The notes beneath the pieces were generated by a model. That model searched no databases and had not been told where the DNA came from. It was given only the letters and a program-made list of their open reading frames with translations. 64,000 nt of DNA from Crossaster papposus (taxonomy: Eukaryota > Echinodermata > Asteroidea > Velatida > Solasteridae), in the NCBI GenBank assembly GCA_037893245.1, contig JBAIAA010000538.1:248001-312000 (forward strand), read 5' to 3'. A program made the translations under genes and the position numbers. Each line of letters opens with the position of its first letter. Within the stretch, counting starts at the first letter, position 1. This document shows, piece after piece, positions 21,299 to 32,632 of the stretch.

Positions 21299-23744
21299 TT
21301 ACTGACTGCTCCACCATTCTTCAATCCATTGTTTCACAAAAGAATAGAACCAAACAAGTTTGAACCACAATTTGCTTATATTCTCCGGATATAGCAGTAC
21401 AAAGAAGACGGATGGGATGGTCACAAACAAATGGAGGTTTCCATAGTTTGGACTAAGATTCCCAACAACAAGGTGCACTACCCAAACTACGTTTAGTCCA
21501 ACTAACATCATCAATAGACGTCGGTCGCTGTTACTGGCAAGAAAATGTTCGGCAGACAGAACGGAGCGGGGCAACTTGAAAGGGTTACTATGCTGGCCCT
21601 TGGTAGTTCTCCGAGAACGTCTAAGAGGAGGAGCAGAATCAACCTCTGCTTCACGTTGCACATGTTCCGTAATTTCTGCAAGGACTGTTCTAACATTAGA
21701 GAAGTCTGTGACAGGAACAAAAATGCCAATATCTATATCAGAATCGGAATCCGATTCCAAAAGTACATCTTCAACTTCCTCTGCTACTCTGACTGGTGAC
21801 AAAGGCTTAGGCTCTATAGCATGTATAAGATGTGGCGGTATCAACTTCAGTTCTGTGGAGTCGACTGTCTTTGTAGGGCCAGTCCCATCAGCAAGTTGAA
21901 CTGTGTAAACATAGGAGTCTACTAAATGTCCGACTACTTTGTAGACTTCGGAGAAGAAATGATCTTGGATTTTCGTCCGTCCTCTACTGTGTTTACGCAA
22001 ATAAACAAAGTCACCAATGTTGAAAACATTTGGATTGGTTCTCCGGTCGAAAATCGGCAAGCTCCTTGGACAGTTTGGCTTGTGCTAAGCGATAAGCTTC
22101 CTTCAATCGTGCCTGATGAAGGTCAACCCAATTATCCTGTAAATTACACTTTTCGTCTGCTAGCAATATGTCTACAGGTAGTAAAGGTTCACGCCCGAAC
22201 ATCAAATAAAATGGTGCAAAACCGGTAGAGGCATGCTCTGTGGCATTATATACAAATACCAGTCCTGGAAGGAATTTCGGCCAAGATCGTTTCTCTTTGG
22301 CAGAAAGAGTACGAAGGAGATCATGCATTGTTCTGTTGAACCTTTCACATTGCGCGTTGCCTTGTGGATGGTATGGTGTGGTGTGTGTTTTAGAGATATT
22401 GTATATGCTGCAAAGATGTTTGATGAGATTGGACTCGAACTGTGGCCCTTGATCCGAATGTATGCGTTTAGGGGCACCATATTTCAGGAACCACTGCTGC
22501 ACTAAGGCCCAAGATGTTGTTTTTGCAGTTTGATCCTTTGTGGGAACAGCCACAGTGAATTTAGAGAAAACATCAGTGATGACCAACACATTCTCAGTAT
22601 GATTTGACGCTGGCTCAAGAAGTGTAAAATCTATTGCTATCACTTCTACAGGTTGTGATGCACATAGATGCCCAAGAGGGTTTCTGACAGAAGGTGTCGG
22701 CCGTTTGGAAACTAAACACCTTTCGCAGTTCTGTATCCATTGTTTGATGTATTTATACATATATGGCCAGAAACAACGTCGTCTAGCAAGAGACATGGTA
22801 CGTTCTTCACCTTGATGACCAAAATTGTTATGTAGGCTGGTGAGAATATTGGCTCTAAGCAATGCTGGTACCACCAGTTGGTGTATTGTTCCTAGCTTGG
22901 GATCAAGAACTTCCCTGTAAAGGACACCATCAATGACAGAAAGGCGTTTAGATTGCCGCAATAGAGACTGAACAGCCTTAGATTCTAACTTGCGTTGGGA
23001 GGCACTAATATGTTCAATCTTGTGATATTTCAAATACCCTCCAATGTCTGCATCCGATTGTTGCAAGTGCTGAATCTCTTCCCGAGTATGTGTGGGAAAG
23101 GCTGTGATGTTAGAACAATGTTCTGCTACTATGTGGGCTGCACTTAAGTCAAGGGCACCCTTAGATATTTTTACCTGAAGACCTAGAGGGACACTAGTTG
23201 ACTGTCGACAAGGTTGACATCTGGCTACTACTTCAGAAATAGTGCAACTATCACCTGGATTTGACTCATCACCTGGATTTGACTCATGTTGCCTAGATAG
23301 GCCATCTGCATTCCGGTTTACTCGGCCAGGACGATATACAATCTTGAAGTCAAATGGGGCTAGACTAGCTACCCATCGTTGCTCTGTAGCCCCAAGCTTG
23401 GCAGTTATAATATGACTCAAAGGATTATTGTCAGTTCGGGCCGTAAAAGATGATCCGTACAAGTAATCCTTAAATTTCTCCGTGATTGCCCATTTAAGGC
23501 CCAAGAGCTCAAGCTTCATGGAACTGTAGTCCTTCATGGTTCTTTCGTTGTCTCTAAGAGCTCGACTGGCATAAGCAATGACTCGCTCATGTCCGTCTTG
23601 TACCTGGGACAAGACCGCACCGAGTCCAGACAAACTCGCATCGACATCGAGGATGAAAGGTTTATTGAAATCAGCAAAGGCCAAAATTGGTGTTGTAATG
23701 AACTTAGATTTCAGCTCCTCCATGGCGCTCTGACAAGACTCATC
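21299..23744 (-). pseudogene. gypsy pol, 3' part: RNase H and integrase
   Basis: The main frame runs 23744 to 22011. RNase H (residues from 23723) has Asp28 in FILDVDAS, Glu72 in SMKLELLGLK, Asp98 in TARTDNN and Asp140. The integrase has the zinc-binding pair LHNNFGH (His298, His303) with CERC (Cys333, Cys336), and the DDE core Asp365 (AIDFTLLEP), Asp424 (HSDQGPQFE) and Glu460 (NAQCERFNR). A frameshift near 22050 moves the integrase C-terminal domain into the frame ending at 21299 (NIGDFVYLRKHSRGR). That frame continues with a Ser/Asp-rich stretch, a basic RRSRRTTKG motif and two hydrophobic segments. A small tandem duplication (SNPGDESNPGD) lies between RNase H and integrase. The 5' part of pol is beyond the insertion at 33975. 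Confidence 0.85.
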
Positions 23745-23804
23745 CCATCTATTTGCACTGCGGCGCGTGAGGGCGCAAGATTAGATACTGTCAGTGTTAA
23801 GTCT

Positions 23805-26081
23805 GGTTTCGTCATGGCCGGACGTTCACGTATTCCCGGCCGGACCGATAGCCAGCCTCGGGCCGTGTTTTACACCGCGGCATGGCAGCAACCTAGGATT
23901 TAAGAGGGGTCATTTCTGGGAAGGTTTTGCCATCCCAGTAAAAGTCAATCGCGCTTGTGTTTGTGAGTTTGGACATTTGTGCTAGTGTGAAGACCCTTTC
24001 TTGAATTGTATGGAGAAATGAGGTAGGATCAAACCACTTTTTAATTTATTTTGTTGGTGCAGCTCAAAACTGAAGGAGCCCCCCTTGAAATAGGGCGTGT
24101 CGATTTGGTTTATGGAGCCGTGCTCTGAGACAATTGTATTCTTATAGAAGTGCAGGTATTCTTGTTTTACCTCACGTTTGCGTTTGCTTCGGCAGACGGT
24201 TTAGAAAACGTCTCCAGGGTGCGCCAGCATATAGGTTTGAATGCTTGCTATGCTTAGCGGTATAGAGTCTTCGTACTGAAGACAACATTTTGCACGGTTG
24301 GGAGTGGCTCCACTGATGCGTGGCAATGGAATGTGAGAGCGCCACAATGGTCTATACAAAGGACTGGCCTATTTGTTTAACAATTAGGGCCAGGAATGCA
24401 GGTTTTAATATCGTGTCCAAATGAAGTTATGTTATTCAGGCTACTTAATGTTTGCATATACGTTTTCAGCAATGAATTTTCAACAACAAAAAAGATGAAG
24501 ACATTGATCACCAGTAGAGGTATATCTCTTATCGCATTTAAAAATTCACTTTTGTATTGAATTCATATAATGCATATTTACGTAGAATTTGCCGTGCGAT
24601 TGAATCAGGTGTATAGTATATCGCAGTTAGTTACATAACATGCACAATGGTGTAGGGGCAGCCCTATAGCACGCACACGTACATGTTTGGGCAGCCGTCT
24701 TTAGTTGTCTTTTGTTCCCAAAATGAGTGTTTCCGATCATTTCGCTTATTTAGTTTCTGGTTTTCGGTTGAACGGGTCTGTTTCTCCGCATTCAAATGTC
24801 GTATAGTACTCTTAGTGTAATCAGTGGTCTTCGTTGATTGCTCTATTTTCGGGGGTGTTTTTTCTACAGATCTGATTTGCTGGTTTAATTGAGACCTTTA
24901 TAAACCTTTACTCGGCTAATTTTAGGTCGAGTTGGAAGTCTGTGTTGAAATAATATATTTCCGCTGCATATCTGTAGGAAAGCCCGTATAATCTAAATGT
25001 TGGGACTTCGGTGCTAATTCACACCATGGGAATGAAATATCGTAGAGCCTGGTGGGTGCTCTTGCATCGTATATGGCCAGTCAGAATTCAGCGTTGTCTT
25101 TATAATGAGGTACGCAGCGAAGTCTTAAGCGGGTTGACGGCTCACAGCCGCAAAATGCGAGGTTTTGTGTGCACGAAGGAGTGACCCGCAGTATAGTAAT
25201 ATTCATTTTGGCAGTGGTGTTGGGCCAACATGGTGACTCCGACTGTTTCGGGATATTAAAAAAAAAAAAAAAAAAAGATTCATAAAGTGTCTATTTTACA
25301 ATGACAAAATTCAAGTGAATTATAACGCATACTTGTACCTGTTTTTATATTACTTTGCTTTATGCTCACGTTTTGCATGTGATGTTTGTTTTCGATAGTC
25401 AGAGTGCCACATGTTCTGGTTGGGCGCCTTTGCTTTGCTCTGGTATGGGGCAGGGGTTCTGACATGTGATTTGCCTTTGAGTTTAGTATAGCAACGCAGG
25501 TTTGGTCGGGGTGTTAGACCGTTTTAACCTTTTAGGTCAGTACACTTTTAATGAGGCATTTATGTGTTTTTTGCGCGGCCTTATTTTTGTTAGCCTGCTT
25601 CCGGAATAGACGACATTTCGAGTGTTCCTAATTATTTTAAGGTAACTAACAAAAAAAGAACCTCACATTTTGAAGATAGGTAACTAAATCACATATCTTG
25701 TCACCAAACCGGCACAGTATTCAGCACAACTTTGTTTAGTAAGAAAAAAGGGTATTTCTTACCGACCATAAAATCAGACAAGTCGTAGTTCTGTCCCTGT
25801 TTTAAAAAAATAAAACAATTGTTGATGAAAACTTGAAAAGTCTCTCTAAACAATAAGACGATATTAGTATTTTGTAGCCCTTTTGTTGCAAACAATCCTC
25901 GTTAAAAAAAAAATTAAAAAAAAATAAATAAAAAATAAATAAACCAAAAAAACCAACAAACAACCGTATTGAAATTGAAGCTTTTGGTATTATTAATATT
26001 AGAGTCCAAGAACACTGCCGGTTATGTCAGCATGTCTTTACTTGCTATAAGTGCCTCCTTCGACGGTGGCAGATGCATTTC
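23805..26081. other. Interior of copy A, no gene recognised
   Basis: About 2.3 kb of mostly AT-rich sequence. Poly-A runs are near 25258-25276 and 25905-25945. No ORF with recognisable similarity on either strand. Confidence 0.45.
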
Positions 26082-26259
26082 ATTATAAATGTAAAATTAA
26101 ACCCATGTGTAAAATGTGTTTGTATATAATAATGCGATGCAACCGTTTGCAATATTTTGGGAGAAAGCCAATTATAAATGTAAAATCAAACCCACGTGTA
26201 CAATATGATTGTATATAATAATGCCATGCAACTGTTTTCAATTTGTTGGGAGAAAGCCA
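26082..26259. repeat. 89-bp tandem duplication
   Basis: Two adjacent units start with ATTATAAATGTAAAAT and end with GAGAAAGCCA (26082-26170 and 26171-26259), with about 10 differences. Smaller doublets nearby (TATATATAATACAACCCC at about 26631-26668; ATCTGCAGGTATGCTG at about 27009-27041; TATGATGAAATGGTACAGC at about 27401-27438) suggest frequent slippage duplication here. Confidence 0.85.
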
Positions 26260-26938
26260 ATGTAAGCGCTATTTAAGCAGAAACTTATTCAAGCCCTGCT
26301 CATAGGGGTTTAACCCGGGAGAAACAACCAAGGGGCACGTTTGTTTCAGGTCATTCCGCACAATATTATTGTGACCTAAGACACAGAAAAGCCGGCATGC
26401 GTAATCGCCATGGTTCGTCCCAGGACAGTGCTAAGATCCCGTATTTTGCATAAGTATAGGGGATCAGGCCCGCTCTGGGCAAACCTTATACGTTCCAATT
26501 ACAAAGAAGTTCTCTATTGAAGTCAACTACATGTATTATTATTGTGGGCAATTAACTTCTTTGAGGACCAAGGCTGTTTTGATTATTTGATCGATCGAGA
26601 TTTTGGCCACTGTCGTTTGGTCACCGCTTTTATATATAATACAACCCCTTTTATATATAATACAACCCCGATAATGTATGGCTGTCATTGCCTTGCTTTT
26701 CATTTCCAATCTTGTTTCGGTCGGAGATGAAATCTCACTATACGAGAGTGGTTTTTCAAGTTCAACTTCTGAGGTCAAAGGCCATCTGTGGTCAAGTTTT
26801 TAATTGGGCCGGAGTTTAAAAACTTTTTTCATTTGAAAACTTGGAGTCCAGATTTCAATGAAGTGGCCGATGTTTGTCTGATTGTGGAACGTTGACTAGC
26901 TTCCTTGTCGATTGTAAATTTGTGGATGTCAACGGCTG

Positions 26939-27165
26939 CTAGATGGTTAGCTGCTTTGTAGACATGTATTGCTGCTTTATAGACAAGATGTCTTCCTGCA
27001 GGATGTTGTTATCTGCAGGTATGCTGTTATCTGCAGGTATGCTGATCATCCTGTACATGATACAGTCACGTAGATTGAACATCACGGTAGAATGAACTTG
27101 CTTAGGCAGATCATTAAGGTAGACGACGAACAGGGCCGGACCCAAGACGGTTCAGAACTATAATG
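26939..27165 (-). pseudogene. LINE reverse transcriptase remnant
   Basis: On the minus strand a short open stretch reads LGPALFVVYLNDLPKQVHST, the block that precedes the FADD box in non-LTR RTs. It is followed by RDCIMYRM and NILQEDI, which resemble the sequence right after FADD. The box itself is lost and a slippage duplication (PADNS/PADNN) lies inside. This is a small decayed fragment, and clade and boundaries are unclear. Confidence 0.65.
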
Positions 27166-28833
27166 CATTCTTGTTGGCAGCATTCGTGTTTTAGGACGGG
27201 CCTAAACAAACACAAGGGGCCTTGTTATTCAAACAAAACGGAGAGTGGACCCTCAAATGAATTGTAGCGCCTTGAGCAGCGTGTGAACTTAGGCGGTCGG
27301 CAGCCTCGCGGCACGTTTCTTAGTGCTCGCTGGCTTATGAGTGCAGTCCTTTTGAACGCCTTACGCGTGGAAATGACGCGCATCGTTGTTTAGCATCAGG
27401 TATGATGAAATGGTACAGCTATGATGAAATGGTACAGCTAGTACCCTTTTTATCACAATAGAACAGCCCCAAAGACAGCCCTCATGCTGGACGGCTCGTT
27501 GCGTCTGTTTTTGTAGGGGGACAATGATCTCATGAATATTCTTATAATGCACAAAACCAAAACAATCCGTGATTGGACAGCGCCCTCTTGTGTTTTAAAT
27601 TGGACAATATATTTCCGGTTTTAGGCATACTGAACAGCCATGTTTGGTGGCAAGTATAATGCAAGAAGGCGCGACCGACTGTCGGTCGAGTTGTACTAAA
27701 ATGCACAATTTTACGCTAGACTAGCGTGGTTAAGATCCGTCGGAGGACGGGCCTCCGCATAAGAGAGAAACAGTGCATGGATGGGCCCTGTGTGTTCAAT
27801 TGTAATCTAACATGGTTAAGATAATAGGTTTTGCAGCGGACGGGCCCTGCGTTTTGGATTTTAATCTAGTGTTGTTAAGATCAAAGGATGAGAGATAGTT
27901 ATAAGTTACGCAGCAGACGCGCCCTGTGTGCTGAATTTAAATCTTACATATTGTTAAGATCAGACGATCAGACGATAAGAGAGAATATAAGTTATGCAGT
28001 GGTCAGGTTCTGTGTGTTGAACTTAAATCTAGCAATGGTTAAGATCTAAGCATACGAGAGAATAGAAGTAACGCAGTGAATGGGCCATGCGTGTCGGAAC
28101 GTAATTCTAACATTGTTAAGATTACAGAATAAGAGGTAACAAATGTTGCGCAGTGGATGGGCCCTGTGTGTTAAATTTAAATCTAACAATGTTAAGATCA
28201 TAGGTTAAGATAGAATATAAGTTCCGCAGTGCACGGGCCCGATGGGTTGAATTTAAATATAACAATGTTAAGATCATAAGAGAGAATATAAATTCCGCAG
28301 TGGGTAGGCCCTGCATCTTGAATTTAAAACTAACATTGTTAAGATCAGAGGATATGAGAGAACAAAAGTTACGCAGGGGACGGGCCCTGCGTGATGAATG
28401 TTTATCTTACATGGATATCATCAGAGGATAAGAGTACATAAAAGTGACGCAGTGGACAGGCCCTGTGTGCTGAACTTTTAATATAACATGTTTATTTTTA
28501 GATCAGAGGTGGGGCCTCCGCGTGAGAGGCAATAGAAATTCCGCGTGGACGGGCCCTGCGTGTTAAATTTGAATGTATCTGATTAAGATCAGAGTACGGG
28601 CTTCTGCATTTGAGTCATAAGGAGTTCCGCCGTGGAAGGGCCCTGCGTTTTCAATTTGAATTTATCTGATTAAGATCAGAGTACGGGCTTCTGCATTTGA
28701 GTCATAAGGAGTTCCGCCGTGGAAGGGCCCTGCGTTTTCAATTTGAATTTATCTGATTAAGATCAGAGGACGGGCCTCTGCATTTGAGACCAAACAAAAA
28801 AGTTCCGCAGTGGATTAGGCCCTGCGTCTTAAA

Positions 28834-29145
28834 GGTGGTATACACTATTGGTAAATGCTTGAATTATCATGAACGGGCGAATTTGGAAGGTTGTATTTTA
28901 TAGTAAATATCTTTAAACTGGCCTGTCCGAAGTTTACAGTCATTAATGCCGAGAAAAGCACGAAAAACAGCGTTTGTTTTCAACCGGCGTCGAGCTGTTA
29001 TTCTTATGTTAGTTGTGTTTTTTCGCGATCAATTTGCTGGACGCCTAGATCTTTATTTACTTTCAGATGAGTAAGATATTTCTTAACAATTCGGTAGTAA
29101 ATGTTGTGTTTTTCTCTCTCCATATCTGCAAATGGTGTATCCTAC
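28834..29145. mobile_element. MITE-like insertion in the minisatellite
   Basis: About 310 bp of unrelated sequence breaks a repeat unit. Its ends are loosely inverted: GGTATACACTATTGGTAAATG on the left against the complement of GCAAATGGTGTATCC on the right. This is an imperfect TIR of about 18 bp. The target duplication is not clear. Confidence 0.5.
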
Positions 29146-30150
29146 ATTTACATTTTAATGTAGCTGATTAATTCAGAGGACGGGCCTCTGCATGAGAGAC
29201 AAAAGTAGTTCTGCAGTGAATAGGCCCTGCGTGTTAAATTCGTATGTATCGGATTAAGATCAGAGGACGGGCCTCTGCATGAGAAACAAAAGTAGTTCCG
29301 CAGTGGATAGGCCTTGTGTGTTAAATTCGACCGTGTATCGGATTAAGATCAGAGGACGGGCCTATACATGAGAGACAAAGGTAGTTCTGCAGTGAATAGG
29401 CCCTGCGTGCTAAATTCGTATGTATCGGATTAAGATCAGAGGACGGGCCTCTGCATGAGAGACAAAAGTAGTTCCGCAGTGGTTAGGCCTTGTGTGTTAA
29501 ATTCGACCGTGTATCGGATTAAGATCAGAGGACGGGCCTATACATGAGAGACAAAAGATGTTCCGCAATAGTTAGGCCACGCGTGTTAAATTTGAATGTA
29601 ACTAATTAATTATTCTGAAATTATTCTCATGTAGGGACATGAGAGACAAAATAAGTCTCGCAGTGGATATGCCCTGCGTGTTAAATTTTGAATTTAACTG
29701 ATTAAGATCAGAGGACGGGCCTCTGCATGAGAGACAAAAGTGTTCCGCAGTGGATAGGCCTTGTGTGTCATTCGACCGTGTATCGGATTAAGATCAGAGG
29801 ACGGGCCTCTACATGAGAGACAAAAGAAGTTCCGCAATAGATAGGCCACGCGTGTTAAATTTGAATGTAACTAATTAATTATTCTGAAATTATTCTCATG
29901 TAGGGACATGAGAGACAAAATTTGTCTCGCAGTGGATATGCCTTGCGTGTTAAATTTTGAATTTAACTGATTAAGATCAGAGGACGGGCCTCTGCATTTG
30001 AGACAAATAGAAGTACCTCAGTGGATAGGCACTGCGTGTTAAATTTTGAATTTAACTGATATGATCAGAGGACGGGCCTCTGTATTTGAGACAAATGGAA
30101 GTTCCGCAGTGGATAGGCCCTGCGTGTTAAATTTGAGTTTAACTGATTAA

Positions 30151-30619
30151 CCCTAACCCCCTAGGGCAGGCTTTACTCTGGGCCGGCTAAAGAACTGAGT
30201 ACTACAGAATATTACTTAAAATTTTGTAGCTCGGTTCCTTTCTCTACAGTCTCTCCGTGACTGATGATTGGGTGCGTACTGTCAAATTACAGATACTGCC
30301 AACCACAAAATACTAATAGTGGTAATACAGGTCAGTAATTCTTACCTGGCAAAAAATGCAGTAGTTCAGCCTTGGCCCATTGTCGTGTCCCATGTGACAA
30401 TCTTTGCTGTAGAGGTTAGAACACTCCACGCAGTATACATGGGCCATGAACACTCAGCAAGCAGAGGGCTAGGGACCCAATGCTTAGTACTACGAGTGCA
30501 ATTAGGGGTGTACATGTACCAAATACTAAAAATTACTATAGGCATTGTACACAGGTAGGCGAGAGTTCTGCATACTACTTTTTACTGCTAGTCAAAAGCA
30601 GCATTAGGTTGGGTTAGCG
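30151..30619. mobile_element. piggyBac-like MITE with TTAA target duplication
   Basis: A 469-bp insertion flanked by TTAA at 30147-30150 and 30620-30623. Taking out the element and one TTAA restores the normal GATTAAGATC sequence of the minisatellite. Ends are CCCTAACCCCC and GGGTTAGCG, inverted and imperfect. TTAA plus CCC...GGG ends are typical of piggyBac elements. It has no transposase ORF. Confidence 0.75.
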
Positions 30620-30895
30620 TTAAGATCGGAGGACTGGCCTCTGCATTTGAGGCAAATAGAAGTTCCGCAGTGGATAGGCCCTGCGTGTTAAATTTGAATG
30701 TATCTGATTAAGATCACAGTATGGGCAGTTCCGCTGTGGACGGGCCCCGCGTGTTAAATTTTAAATTTAACCGATTAAGATCAGAGGATGGGCCTCTGCG
30801 TGAGAGGCAATAGAAGTTCCGCAGTGGATAGGCCCTGCGGGTTACATTTGAATGTAACTAATTAAGCTCAGAGGACGGGCCTCTGCATGAGTGAC

Positions 30896-32280
30896 ATAAA
30901 CAAGTTTCGGCCAATCCTTGTCTATTTTTTATTTTGTGGTCATCTTTACTCCACTTCTTAAAAGTCTTATTTTGGGATCGGAACTTTTGCCTAAAGACCT
31001 CAAAAGAATTATAAAAAAGGAATAGCGGCACGTGAAGTAGTTGCCATAATAACCAGATTGGCCTAAATTGTTTTTAATCGAAATGTTCTTTTGTTTTTCC
31101 TTTCCGTTTCCTAAATGACGTTTAATGATTGATCGAAGTCATATTTTTTTTTTTCACAGACCCTAAGAACCATTTCGATGGTGAAAAGCTATGTTGTTGT
31201 TTCCACGGTCGCCGCTGAACTTGGCGAAAATTGCGTGTCGACTGGTCTGCAACGGTCCATCGGTGCAGCCGTTCTGCAACACTGCCCGTTTCCAACGCAT
31301 AGATGAATCCAATCGAACATGCCTGACATTCAGGGGCCAGTAGCCCTGTATCCCTGTAGTAAATTAACGTCTCATGGTCTTCAGTCCTCAGAATGAAACA
31401 ACCTTTTCTTTGTATTGTTATCTGTTTGTGTGTGAAAAAGTGCCTGAGTAAAGTGGTAATGGCAATAATTACAATAAAATAGATATTAACTGTTCACAGT
31501 TGCGGTAGGCTTTGACCCACAAGGGGAAATTTGAGGAAACGGGGCGCTTTATGCATGCAATTCGGCGCCGAGAAAAGTCCCACACGCTGCACTTCTGTTT
31601 GTTGTTGTCCTGCGCATATTTGCGGACTTGTGAAGCTCATCTGCAAAATTAATTTATTAACTAAATGAACAGCGTTAAAGGTAGGGGGCGGTCTTGTAGG
31701 TTCATTCAGGACGCATTTCCCAGTTCCGCGCTATTTTTCTTGCCGTGCTCGTTTGGCGTCTGCAAGTCTATCGGGATGTTCCCGAAAGCGAGGGCGGAGT
31801 TCTAAGCGAGGAGTGACGACACGAGACCCCATAATAATATACCCGTCATTGACGCTCCTTGGCACCGCGGAGCATGGAAAATGTACATGTACGTTTAAGA
31901 TATCTTGAAGGTCGCAATTGCGCCGGATGGTTCGAACTGTCGCTCATTAGGTAGTATTCCGCGCCCTAATAACTCTCGGCTTTTGATGCCCCGGTATGTA
32001 GGGCTATCCGCCCTCTGCCCACCTACAGTGTCAAACTGCAACGCGCTACTCGCAAACTGAATGTAGGATATTCTAACTCTGGTGCTGGTCCTTCAGAACC
32101 TGCCTCCGCCGATCTGGTTAGCATCGATAGTCTGAATGGCTACGCGCGCCCCCGTCTACAAGGGGCGACTTTCAAATACAAGTTGGTTTTCATTGCACGC
32201 ATTTCCACCGCGTCTGTCGAATAATACGCTATAGCATTTACGCCATCAGATAGGCGTATAGTTCCCGGCTTTACCGGTTG
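30896..32280. other. Interior of copy A, no gene recognised
   Basis: About 1.4 kb without similarity that I recognise, apart from a T-run near 31146-31155. Confidence 0.45.
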
Positions 32281-32510
32281 GATGGCGGCGTCGCGCTGTG
32301 CGTGTGGCGTCGTGCGGGTGGCGTCGTGCGGGTGGCGTCGTGCGAGTGGTGTTGTGCGGACGGCGTCATGTAGGCGGCGTCGTGCGTGTGACGCGTTGCG
32401 ACGCGGTACGGGCGACGCGGTACCGGCGACGCGGTATGGGCGACGCGGTACGGGTGAGGTACGGGTGAGGTATGGGTAAGGTATGGGTGAGGTATGGGTG
32501 GTATTTGGGG
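32281..32510. repeat. GC-rich degenerate short-unit repeat
   Basis: Runs of GGCGTCGTGCGGGT-type (about 15 bp), then GACGCGGTACGGGC-type and GGTATGGGTGA-type units follow one another. Predicted proteins over it (VASCGWRRASG and similar) are artefacts. Confidence 0.85.
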
Positions 32511-32632
32511 CGAGATATTGTGGGAATGGGTGAGGCTTCGTGGTCCCGGTTCGGAGCGAAGAATCTCCCCATATCTAAAACTCAAGTATAGATTCTGGGG
32601 CCCGAACAAAGCAGCAGTGCAAATAGAGTACT

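Larger units (their letters stand above)
27725..30895. repeat. Degenerate minisatellite, unit about 75-95 bp
   Basis: About 30 diverged units, each with GTTAAGATCAGAGGACGGG, CCTCTGCATGAGAGACAAA, TTCCGCAGTGGATAGGCCC and TGCGTGTTAAATTTGAA segments. Units shorten on the left (about 75-85 bp) and lengthen on the right (about 88-95 bp). A two-unit higher-order period of about 175-180 bp is visible at 29230-29560. Two unrelated insertions (28834-29145 and 30151-30619) interrupt it. Confidence 0.9.
23751..32624. mobile_element. Large TIR element (copy A) inserted in gypsy pol
   Basis: The left end ATTTGCACTGCGGCGCG and right end GCAGCAGTGCAAAT form an 11-bp inverted repeat. The first about 50 bp and last about 65 bp are identical to those of copy B (32633-33966), but the 8.9-kb interior is unrelated. 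No transposase is recognisable. The right flank is AGAGTACT, the left flank TCCCATCT, so a matching target duplication is missing on the left. The interior holds a LINE remnant, a minisatellite with two further insertions, and a GC-rich degenerate repeat. Confidence 0.6.

Noticed and set aside
31850-31960. tRNA-derived SINE promoter (GGTTCGAACT, B-box-like)
   Set aside because: The A box is weak, no SINE tail or flanking duplication is seen, and a single B-box-like decamer is expected by chance in 64 kb.
32271-32609. ORFs rich in Arg, His and Pro
   Set aside because: Translation of the GC-rich degenerate repeat.
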